A stretch of DNA of 48,147 bases, from contig JANWYJ010000035.1 of assembly GCA_025055115.1 (NCBI GenBank), positions 1-48,147 of the forward strand, given 5' to 3'. The position numbers and the translations under genes were made by a program. The notes below the pieces were generated by a model. The model had not been told where the DNA came from. It saw only the letters and a list, made by a program, of their open reading frames with translations, and searched no databases. Source of the DNA: Gemmata sp. (GTDB lineage Bacteria > Planctomycetota > Planctomycetia > Gemmatales > Gemmataceae). Shown here piece by piece: positions 18,101 through 24,486 of this stretch; position 1 is the first letter of the stretch; every line of letters starts with the position of its first letter.

Positions 18101-20046
18101 CTGGCCGACGCGCCGTGCGGGTCGCGTTCCACAGTTTCACTGAGATGCGGTGCATCGGTGAATTCGACGGCGTCGGAAGAATCGCCGCTGACCCAATCGA
18201 CGGCGGGTACCGGTGGCTCCCCCTGGTGCAAATCGCTGGGTTCGTCCTGAGCCGGAGCTGATGAGAAGATGCTCGATTGCGAAGGATGCTCACTGTCCGG
18301 CGTTCCTCCCAGGCTGATCTCGGGCTGGCTGGGGGGAGGGGCGAACAAGTCGGAAGTGGGTTGCGCGGAAGATGAGGTCATTTCCGGGGAAAGCTCTTCG
18401 GCCGAGTCTTCAAACAATCCGGCGGGCAGGGGGCTTTCGGGAACCGTCAGTTCGAACATCGGTCCGTGGCCGCCATCGCCGGACGGTTGCACGGCACTGC
18501 CCGAATCGGCCGTGAAATCGGGATGGCTCAGGTCGGCGAGAATGCTGGAGGCCGCTTCGGTTTCCACGGGAGCTTGACCATAGTCGGGAGCGTCGCTGGC
18601 CGGCGGTACGCTTTGCGAATCGTCCGAATCGAAAAGCGGATCGCGGGATTGCGGATCTGGCAGATCGTGAATCGACGTGGAATCGGCCACCGGCAGGGCG
18701 AATTCAAGCGAACTACCCGCTTCCCGGCCGATAGGCAGCTCACTACTGCCTGTTTCGCTGCCCATGGCTTCAGGCACGGAAGCATCGGCAGCGGCTGCGG
18801 CTTGGGGCGGATGGATGAATTCCGAGGGCCGAGCCAGATCGGAACGGGACATGCCGTATGCCGTCGCCGCGATGACATCGGAAGGCTCCACCGGTTCTGC
18901 CGCGGGAACATGACCACCACTGAAGATGTCCGAACTTTCAACCACCGGGGACAACAGTGGTTCGCTGGCAGCTTCCGCAGCGATCCAATCGGCCACCGGT
19001 GCCACCGGAGACGCTGACGCAGCTGCGCCCTCGCCCGGGGTCGGACTCCCAGCCCCTGGCGCAGAGGCTTCAGGATGGTAGATACCCTCGAATGAACCTG
19101 TTGGCGACGTCGCTGGCAACGACGGTGGAACAGCTGCCGGAGAACTTCCCGTTTCCGCCGTCGTGATGGGGCTTTCAGGGAGTTCAAAATCCCCTGAGGA
19201 ACGACCAGCGTTCGAGGAAATCACCACTGCGCCATCGCCTGGGGCCGCGGTCGGTTCAGGCCATCCCGACGTGGCGGGCACCGGCGCCGAAGGTTCTGAG
19301 CTTGGCGCAGGCTCCTCAGGCAACAACCATTCGCCAATCGGTGTGGGTGTGGTGGTGCGGTCTTGGCTGAGCGGCTCAGCGGATGCCAACGACGAATCAT
19401 CCCGGCCCGAGCTTAGGGAAGGGGGAGGCACAAAGTCCTGAGACCCCCCCTCCACCGGTGGTAAATCCATCTCCGGCATTGAACCTGGGTTCAACAGCGA
19501 GACTTCAGAATCGGACGACGAAGCGGCAGGGCGTTCCGGGGGAAAGAGCGTCGCAATATCCGGGACACTCCTCTGGCTGGACGGTGGCTCCGGTAAGAGG
19601 TCTGCCGGGTTGGGCATCGCTCCCAAATCCAGGCCACTTCCCCCCAACTGGAAGGTGGTCGGGTCTGCGTCCGACGCTGGCCCCAATCCCACCGTGCTAT
19701 CGCTGGTGGCCGGGAGTTGCCCTGGCGGTTCCGATGAGGCGGGGGATGCACTCACCTCCGGTAAGCCAGGACCCGATAACGGACCCATCTCAGCCTCAGG
19801 CAAAGCCAGGAAATCGAAGGTATTCGCCGCAGGGCGGAGTGTGTTCGGTCGCGGGGGAACGGCGGCCTTATTGACGAAGGTCGAATCGGCCTCCTCGGGC
19901 TGCGGCACGGGGGGAATATCGCTATACGATTGCGCACCTTCTGGCAAAACAAATTCAAACGTTGAGTGTTCAACCGCGGCTTGTTCGGTCGATTGCGGCG
20001 GTTGTTCCTGGGGCTTGTTGGAATTGGGATCGTGAGGGTTCGACAT
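15142..20046 (-). CDS. Large scaffold-like membrane protein: disordered region, one TM helix, TPR and coiled coil
   Basis: The 1634-residue protein has a long acidic Ser/Pro-rich, presumably disordered region (1-805), one transmembrane helix (about 814-838, VLGGVLGGVLASVACAAIYL), a Pro-rich stretch, TPR-like helices (about 880-1000 and 1100-1160), a long coiled coil (about 1170-1440) and C-terminal TPR units (AARALDAGIAAYRAGRYPAAE). The disordered part repeats two short motifs: (F/L)(D/E)(F/L)xLPE at about 30, 77, 287, 447, 531 and 666, and (D/E)W(I/V/L/M) patches at about 239, 353, 617 and 726. Function is unrecognised. Orientation is probably N-terminus cytoplasmic and coiled coil outside, an inference from the basic residues before the helix. 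The ATG at 20046 has GGAG upstream. Confidence 0.85.
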   Translation of the reverse strand: MSNPHDPNSNKPQEQPPQSTEQAAVEHSTFEFVLPEGAQSYSDIPPVPQPEEADSTFVNKAAVPPRPNTLRPAANTFDFLALPEAEMGPLSGPGLPEVSASPASSEPPGQLPATSDSTVGLGPASDADPTTFQLGGSGLDLGAMPNPADLLPEPPSSQRSVPDIATLFPPERPAASSSDSEVSLLNPGSMPEMDLPPVEGGSQDFVPPPSLSSGRDDSSLASAEPLSQDRTTTPTPIGEWLLPEEPAPSSEPSAPVPATSGWPEPTAAPGDGAVVISSNAGRSSGDFELPESPITTAETGSSPAAVPPSLPATSPTGSFEGIYHPEASAPGAGSPTPGEGAAASASPVAPVADWIAAEAASEPLLSPVVESSDIFSGGHVPAAEPVEPSDVIAATAYGMSRSDLARPSEFIHPPQAAAAADASVPEAMGSETGSSELPIGREAGSSLEFALPVADSTSIHDLPDPQSRDPLFDSDDSQSVPPASDAPDYGQAPVETEAASSILADLSHPDFTADSGSAVQPSGDGGHGPMFELTVPESPLPAGLFEDSAEELSPEMTSSSAQPTSDLFAPPPSQPEISLGGTPDSEHPSQSSIFSSAPAQDEPSDLHQGEPPVPAVDWVSGDSSDAVEFTDAPHLSETVERDPHGASASPPQPGPRLPYGLSSSDFELSADVADSAEAPVASPQEGSLTELMKSLADDSSESPTKDSRALPEQPVDATSEPVVTVDWMAGSAEGSALHDPSRTDPEFGSRTFAQPVPKLTRSAGDTTAPPVVTRTSPRRPDSTTGTAEELTARDDSSATADKLTPRPTRAKSGSGLVLGGVLGGVLASVACAAIYLSGLVPNQERVSNSGPPSPPQMPMPPLPPGLPTPPGAPTTPTVDAKTAFALGDWTKALELARNADTVEAKAIAGRIRVYAKIHGTATDDDFQQAQADLRDVIDAAEKDHSPEMLQRAIQATVDLGISYEATGNTEAAKKLFTEAKEKFKDHAAIFDALLDRLAAPPNAAGSSLHAPRSTPQELTSIALAVSLLLQDNNPKPPADGEPGLYFWKAIKLARERHYKEAVELIDQAKAAHQRRAKAFAGRGLNPLTDPLEQMFPTACEELAAVWKELYRQPALAEAIQKDGLGKVLNTLASAKTEAMKAQADAKLALDQLATAKDELKKTHDELKKATTLLERTTTELKKTQDNLTTANDKLKKLETDLTNTAKELTQTKNSLKKLEMEKAQLTESELALRKELQTTTAEKTTALTELTKLNKDLGQIAAALAPAVKLPEKWTTADIANAVKNLAALANDKEVKTLLERLTKAETDAKAATDKLTRETQRLTEQYETKLKNLTATHTAEIKTLKDNYNTQITKLQDSHAAEVKKLTEKYTADTQKILREQQLTIQKLTEEHATALKAVEAKLEAEKKAAAVKVATIEKQLANVITPSQAIDLWLPVLTDLRRPTDAASALEIAKRSLASSLPDSEEAAKARTLQGMAFLLKGQYAQAKDEFLAARRSPAFAQDKPWAQVVENGLQAIDDPLALYRQPVVAPAVDSKLAARALDAGIAAYRAGRYPAAEQALLEAAKNDPADPVAWYYLGAARWAMGQTEQARKDFQQGAEREKVSHRPARLISLAIAPIQGDVRDQLDRVRP

Positions 20047-20694
20047 GGAGGCTGCTCCGTGTGGGCGAGAAGCCAAGACGCATACCAGCCAATCACTTGC
20101 GCTAAAGGCCATAGTAACCAAGCCGGGGCGATCCCGCGCGGGGGAGGTTGTATTTTTTTTCCGAATTCCTCACGCGGCCACGGAATCGTCGGAACTGCTT
20201 GGGGATGGCTCCTGAGGGCTACCCACCCCCCAGTGCTTGCACCAACCCAACGCCCCATGGGCCGGCCCGATGCTCCTTTTCGCAGCATCACGCGCTAGCC
20301 CATGCGGGCAGCGCCCCACGGCAGTGATGGGTTGGTGGTCAACTGTTGCGAGGTTACTCCAATTCTTGAGCAAAGTTGCGTAGAAATTGTGCGGAAGCAT
20401 TTGTACAAAATCTGTACGATGAAGTTTGTCTGATTGCAAGTCTTTGGAATTGTGGGTTTTGCGTAAAATTTTGCTCCGTGCTCCCAGTGTGGCATTCGCC
20501 TTGCTTATGACCCAACACGTGTTCGGCTTCGCGGTTCTGGCCAAGTTGGGGTTTCTGTGATCCACTCGGGGCTTGCTTATCGGCAAACGAATGGTTACCA
20601 TGCTTTTCAGCGTGGAGCCTCTGGAGATAGGAGCTTGACCCGAAATTCTCGCGGTGACAATCCGCCTCCCACGCCTTCCAAGGTAGGTGATGCC
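20047..20694. other. 648-base spacer between divergent genes
   Basis: This region lies between the scaffold gene (minus) and the small plus-strand gene, so both promoters should be here. An AT-richer stretch around 20380-20480 stands out from the GC-rich surroundings. I find no clean sigma-70 pair, terminator or additional gene. Confidence 0.5.
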
Positions 20695-20895
20695 GTGCAA
20701 CCGTTGTTCGACGCTGTTCATCCGGCCACGGCCCGAACAGATCAGGAAGTGGTTGAAGTGGCCTTGTTGTTGCCCTTGTGGCAAGCGGTGGAACTCGAAG
20801 CGGCTGCCAGCCGCCGCGGTATGACCACCGGACAGATGCTCCGCCGCGTCATCGGGGATCTCCTAGCCGCTCAGCCAGCCGCCGGAACTTCCTGA
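20695..20895 (+). CDS. Small hypothetical protein, ribbon-helix-helix-like
   Basis: The 66-residue product (GTG start at 20695 after AAGGTAGG; an ATG at 20557 in the same frame is possible but that extension is low-complexity) ends in EVALLLPLWQAVELEAAASR, then RGMTTGQMLRRVIGDLLAA. A beta strand followed by two helices with a GMTTGQ turn is reminiscent of ribbon-helix-helix DNA-binding proteins, where the strand sets specificity. No toxin-like partner is adjacent. The assignment is weak; it may simply be a conserved planctomycete small protein. Confidence 0.55.
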   Translation: MQPLFDAVHPATARTDQEVVEVALLLPLWQAVELEAAASRRGMTTGQMLRRVIGDLLAAQPAAGTS

Positions 20896-21005
20896 TGCAT
20901 AAACACTTCCGGCGATAACACCAATCCCGGCAACCACTCCTCCGGGACGCACGTGTCCGCTTTGTGCATCACTTTCCTCTACCGCCTTCCCTACGCCACG
21001 ATGCA

Positions 21006-21110
21006 CTGCGACCTGTCGATCTGCAGCGATGTCACGCGCCGGTGGTGGAGGGGCTACAGTGCTCATCCTCTGTGTCCTGCGACCTGTCGATCTGCAGCAG
21101 CGATGTCACG
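21006..21110. repeat. Imperfect 31/34-bp duplication
   Basis: GCGACCTGTCGATCTGCAGC followed by GATGTCACG occurs at 21006-21036 and, with a 3-base CAG insertion, at 21077-21110. Both lie in the 445-base spacer before lptB, which has no gene. Confidence 0.9.
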
Positions 21111-21215
21111 GGCCGTGCCCGCCTTAGCACCTCGCCCCCGTCACGACTCACTCCGACCAGCTCCCCAACCAGCCCCTCGAGGGTCGTGTGGACCGACCTG
21201 CGACTAAGAATCAGC

Positions 21216-21261
21216 GCCTTGCCTGCGTCACGACTCACGCCTTGCCTGCGTCACGACTCAC
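21216..21261. repeat. 23-bp perfect tandem duplication upstream of lptB
   Basis: Adjacent identical copies at 21216-21238 and 21239-21261 (core CCTTGCCTGCGTCACGACTC), 80 bases before the lptB start codon. A related GTCACGACTCAC also occurs near 21138. Confidence 0.97.
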
Positions 21262-21340
21262 GCGGAGCAGCCTCCAACTGCATCTTGCACAAATCATAGC
21301 CTTCGGGTAATCACTCCCGTCCCCAATTGTGAGGATCGCG

Positions 21341-22843
21341 ATGCCGCTTCTCGAAGTAGAAGGGCTGGTCAAATATTACGGCCGCCGAGCCGTCGTTAAC
21401 GGCGTGTCGTTCAACGTCCATGCCGGAGAAATCGTCGGCTTATTAGGACCCAACGGGGCCGGGAAAACGACCAGCTTCCGCATGACCACCGGGCAGATCA
21501 CTCCCAACGATGGCCGGGTTCTCTTCAACGGCGAAGATGTTACAACGTTGCCGATGTACTTGCGGGCACGTCGGGGTATGGGTTATTTGTCGCAAGAGCC
21601 GAGCGTGTTTCGCAAGTTGACTGTCGAGGGCAATCTGCTAGCGATCCTGGAAGCCCTGCCACGCAGCCGCAAACTCGGCCGCCGACTCACCAAAGCCGAA
21701 CGCTGGCAGCGAACGAACGAAGTGCTAGCCCGCTTCAAGTTGGAGCATGTCCGCAAGAATATCGCTGGCCGTTGTTCCGGAGGTGAGAAACGCCGCTTAG
21801 AAATTGCCCGTTGTCTGGTTTGTGAGCCGCTTTTGATTCTGCTCGACGAACCCTTTGCCGCTGTTGACCCCAAAACCACCGAAGACATCCGCGAGAACAT
21901 CCGCGAACTGGCCAACTCGGGGATTGGCATTCTGATCACCGATCACAACGTTCGCGAGGTCTTTCGCACGGCCGATCGGGTCTATTTGATCACGGAAGGC
22001 AAAGTGGTCACCCATGGAACACCGCTTGAGCTGGTCAACGACCAAGTGGCAATTGATGCCTATCTAGGTCGCAGTTTTGAAGAAGACGGCTTTACGCGGC
22101 ACTTCGATGCCCGCTTTGCGGCAGCACAGCGAGCCACTGCTGCGGGTTCAACCGTCAGAACAGCTCCTGCCCCAGCAACGGTTGCACCCAGGGCCACCGC
22201 CGCAACGGCCGCCAATGCTCCGACCTCTCCTGCGGTGGAAGTGCCCACGTCCATTCCCGCGCCGCCGGCCCCACCCGCAACAGCCCCGGCCCCGTCCACG
22301 GTATCCGCAACGCCCAGCGTCCCGTCTGCTCCAGAACCGCGGCCTACGACCGGTTCTGCCGTCAATCCGGTTGTGACAAAGGCTTCTGCCCAGCCACCCC
22401 AAGCCGAGAATCTGCCGCCCGGCTCGGTCCTGACTGCACCCGAGACCCTCAGCGAACCCACTTGGCCGCCGTCGAAGCCCGTCGCGAACAGTGAAGCGCG
22501 CGCCGTTGATACTCCCACACCACCCCCAGCGACCATTCCCAATCGGGGCGCACTGCATGCGATTTTGGAACTGGAAAAACTTCGCCGGGCTGTGGAAAAT
22601 CTCACCAACGACCACGCAGTGAAGGCTTCGGCTTTGGAAATTGTCGCCCGGGGCGCTGCAGCCATTCCGGTTTTACTCGAAGCCATGGAACGCCGCGATG
22701 CTCTTCTCCGGCAACGAGCCTTCGAGATGCTCAAATTGGTCGCCAAGGAACACGCCCCATTCGATTACGACCCCAACGCGACCATGGACATCGTCTTGCG
22801 GCAAGTGGCCTACCTCCGTGTGCGCCTGGAACACCGCCGCTAG
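21341..22843 (+). CDS. lptB: LPS-export ATP-binding protein LptB with a C-terminal extension
   Basis: The first ~250 of 500 residues are a full LptB-type ABC ATPase: Walker A GPNGAGKT (36-43), Q-loop YLSQEPSVF, signature CSGGEKRR (145-152), Walker B LLILLDEP, and switch His202 (ITDHNVRE). It would power LPS transport from inner to outer membrane with LptFGC, which are not in the window. Normal LptB is about 240 residues. Here a Pro/Ala/Thr-rich linker (about 265-400) leads to a helical HEAT-like domain (about 405-500, SALEIVARGAAAIPVLLEAM). The ATG at 21341 follows GAGG. A role other than LPS for this ATPase is possible, but the core is closest to LptB. Confidence 0.88.
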   Translation: MPLLEVEGLVKYYGRRAVVNGVSFNVHAGEIVGLLGPNGAGKTTSFRMTTGQITPNDGRVLFNGEDVTTLPMYLRARRGMGYLSQEPSVFRKLTVEGNLLAILEALPRSRKLGRRLTKAERWQRTNEVLARFKLEHVRKNIAGRCSGGEKRRLEIARCLVCEPLLILLDEPFAAVDPKTTEDIRENIRELANSGIGILITDHNVREVFRTADRVYLITEGKVVTHGTPLELVNDQVAIDAYLGRSFEEDGFTRHFDARFAAAQRATAAGSTVRTAPAPATVAPRATAATAANAPTSPAVEVPTSIPAPPAPPATAPAPSTVSATPSVPSAPEPRPTTGSAVNPVVTKASAQPPQAENLPPGSVLTAPETLSEPTWPPSKPVANSEARAVDTPTPPPATIPNRGALHAILELEKLRRAVENLTNDHAVKASALEIVARGAAAIPVLLEAMERRDALLRQRAFEMLKLVAKEHAPFDYDPNATMDIVLRQVAYLRVRLEHRR

Positions 22844-22862
22844 CATCAACGACACAATGAAC

Positions 22863-22889
22863 GACTTATCGACGAAAGACTTATCGACG
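22863..22889. repeat. 12-bp direct duplication after lptB
   Basis: GACTTATCGACG occurs at 22863-22874 and 22878-22889, 19 bases after the lptB stop codon. Confidence 0.85.
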
Positions 22890-23021
22890 CCTCTGGGTCG
22901 ATGCTGCGACAACCCGAACTCTCCACCAACTCCAGAAAACAACCCCGACCATCCGGATATTCACATCATGAGCAACTCGCAGACACGCAAAGCCACACGA
23001 CTCACAGGAGCCTACCAATAA

Positions 23022-23093
23022 CCAGCATCCGCTAGCCAGCATCCGCTGGAAATTCTCGTGCCGATTGGGTGCTGGTTCAGACTTGGTTCAGAC
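23022..23093. repeat. Two short tandem duplications beside the parS-like element
   Basis: CCAGCATCCGCT occurs at 23022-23033 and 23036-23047, and TGGTTCAGAC occurs at 23073-23082 and 23084-23093. Both sit just left of the inverted-repeat element. Confidence 0.85.
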
Positions 23094-23095
23094 AA

Positions 23096-23251
23096 TGTCT
23101 ACTTTTGTCTAGTTAATCTCGCGTGCCAATTCGGGGGCCAAAATGGTGAAAATGTGATGAGTATTCATATGTTCATATATTTTCGGCACTTCGGCGCGAC
23201 ATTCTAATATTGGCTGACGTTCCACGTGGAACATTTCAACAAAAGTAGACA
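23096..23251. mobile_element. 156-bp AT-rich segment bounded by 13-bp perfect inverted repeats
   Basis: TGTCTACTTTTGT (23096-23108) is matched exactly in reverse complement by ACAAAAGTAGACA (23239-23251). The ends begin TG and end CA, as in several transposon families, so a MITE or IS remnant is possible, but I see no target-site duplication. The interior is much more AT-rich than its surroundings, carries ATTCATATGTTCATATATTT and the parS-like palindrome, and is crossed on the minus strand by a 47-codon frame that begins in one repeat and ends by the other. It may instead be a specialised DNA site. Confidence 0.5.
23218..23233. promoter_or_regulatory. parS-like ParB-binding site
   Basis: CGTTCCACGTGGAACA matches the bacterial parS form TGTTCCACGTGGAACA at 15 of 16 positions, and its inner 14 bases (GTTCCACGTGGAAC, 23219-23232) are a perfect palindrome. 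ParB/Spo0J loads at such sites to build the partition complex, normally near the replication origin. parA/parB are not in the window. Confidence 0.75.
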
Positions 23252-23411
23252 TCCTGCGATAGCCACAACGCCCATCCCATACCCGAGACGCAGCCTTTGT
23301 TGATAGCATCCGTTCCTGTCACCCTTCCTTCGTCCAACGTCTTTCCCTTCGGCTTGCTACAACAACCACTGACGTTTTGGCTTCTCGCATTCCTCGAAGG
23401 AGTCATTCAAC

Positions 23412-23888
23412 ATGGCTACCACACACGAATTGGCGGAACAACTTCTGGCTGGTGCCGCTCAACTTCGCCAGGCCGTCGCGGGAATGACCCGTGAGCAACT
23501 CCTGGCTCGGCCCATCCCAGGACGCTGGAGCACGCTCGAAGTCGTCTGCCACATCGCCGACTTCGACCCCATTCTCGTAGAACGGATGAAACGGATTATC
23601 GCGATGGGGCCGGACACACCGTTATTGCTAGCAGCCGATGAAAACGCCTTCGTCGCGCAGTTGAAATATCACGACCGCGATCTCGAAGAAGAACTTGCCC
23701 TCATCGAGCTGACGCGGCGACAAATGGCTCGCATCATTCGCCAACTAACTCCTGAACAGTTACAACTCACTGGCAATCACAGCAAAAAAGGATTGCAAAC
23801 ACTCGAAAAAGTGATTCAAACGGCGATCAACCATATCCCACACCATGTGCCGTTTATCGCAGAGAAGCGGAAAGCCTTGGGCGTCTGA
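23412..23888 (+). CDS. DinB-family (DinB_2) protein
   Basis: The 158-residue four-helix-bundle protein carries the DinB-superfamily metal triad: His47 (VVCHIADFD), His141 and His145 (INHIPHH). The RWSTLEVVCHIADFD and TLEKVIQTAINHIPHHV segments are typical. Members include bacillithiol- and mycothiol-dependent transferases and uncharacterised stress proteins, so the reaction cannot be assigned. AAGGAG lies 11 bases before the ATG. The last bases and the stop codon are duplicated downstream. Confidence 0.88.
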   Translation: MATTHELAEQLLAGAAQLRQAVAGMTREQLLARPIPGRWSTLEVVCHIADFDPILVERMKRIIAMGPDTPLLLAADENAFVAQLKYHDRDLEEELALIELTRRQMARIIRQLTPEQLQLTGNHSKKGLQTLEKVIQTAINHIPHHVPFIAEKRKALGV

Positions 23889-23924
23889 TCCTTCCCGCAA
23901 GCTTGGGCGTGTGATTCGTGCCGC
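23872..23924. repeat. Imperfect 27-bp tandem duplication spanning the DinB stop codon
   Basis: Copy 1 (23872-23898) covers the last codons and TGA of the DinB gene; copy 2 (23899-23924) follows directly with one deleted base and about four substitutions (AAGCCTTGGGCGTCTGAT against AAGCTTGGGCGTGTGAT). Confidence 0.85.
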
Positions 23925-23971
23925 AAGGGTGTGGTGATGAACGAGTATTCGACGTCACCCCGGCAGCCGCT

Positions 23972-24155
23972 GAGACGCAGGTTCGTTCGGGTACTCTACG
24001 TCAGCCTGGTCGCCCCTGAGACGCAGGTTCGTTCGGGTACTCCCCATTACTGGCTTATCGGGTCATCAGCCCCATGCGCTTCGTTCGATCAGAGATGCAG
24101 GTTCGTTTGGGTACTCTACGTCAGCCTGGTTGGCCTCGAGATGCAGGTTCGTTGG
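23972..24155. repeat. Four-copy spacer repeat array
   Basis: A 39-base unit (GAGA(C/T)GCAGGTTCGTT(C/T)GG then GTACTCTACGTCAGCCTGGT) occurs complete at 23972-24010 and 24092-24130 and truncated at 24018-24042 and 24138-24155. Long-short-long-short order suggests an ancestral two-unit block that was itself duplicated. Confidence 0.93.
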
Positions 24156-24283
24156 CTGCTGTGATAACCCTAGTAACCCCAGCCAGTCGCGATTCACCGC
24201 GGGGGGGAACAGCGCAGGCGACAGCAAGAAACCACGATGGCCGATGCCAACCATCCCATCGTGATTTACCGGAGAGGTGAACC

Positions 24284-24486
24284 GTGCCTCGGGTTCCCGA
24301 TCGTTGGGGCTGGCTGGCCGCTCATCGACTTGAAGCTGGTAGCTCATCGGCTTGAATCCAAAACCGCGACCCTCGCCGACCGAAACGGTGTTCTCATCGA
24401 CTTGAAGCTGGTAGCTCATCGGCTTGAATCTGTTGCCATACGACACGTCGCGTGCCTAGGGTTCCCGATCTTTGGGACTGGCTGGC
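24284..24486. repeat. Nested duplication overlapping the end of the ATPase gene
   Basis: A 35-base outer pair (24284-24318 and 24452-24486, three mismatches) includes the last codons and stop of the minus-strand ATPase-HflK gene. Inside lies a perfect 38-base pair at 24321-24358 and 24393-24430 (CTCATCGACTTGAAGCTGGT core), each made of two near-identical CTCATCG(A/G)CTTGAA half units. Confidence 0.93.

Noticed and set aside
22857-23021. Small 54-codon frame after lptB (MNDLSTKDLSTPLG...)
   Set aside because: No Shine-Dalgarno, composition not protein-like, and its start is made of a spacer duplication. It could be reconsidered if conserved.
23109-23250. 47-codon minus-strand frame inside the inverted-repeat element
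   Set aside because: The parS palindrome commonly reads as MFHVE in one frame, and no ribosome-binding site is seen. Kept as part of the element, not called as a gene.
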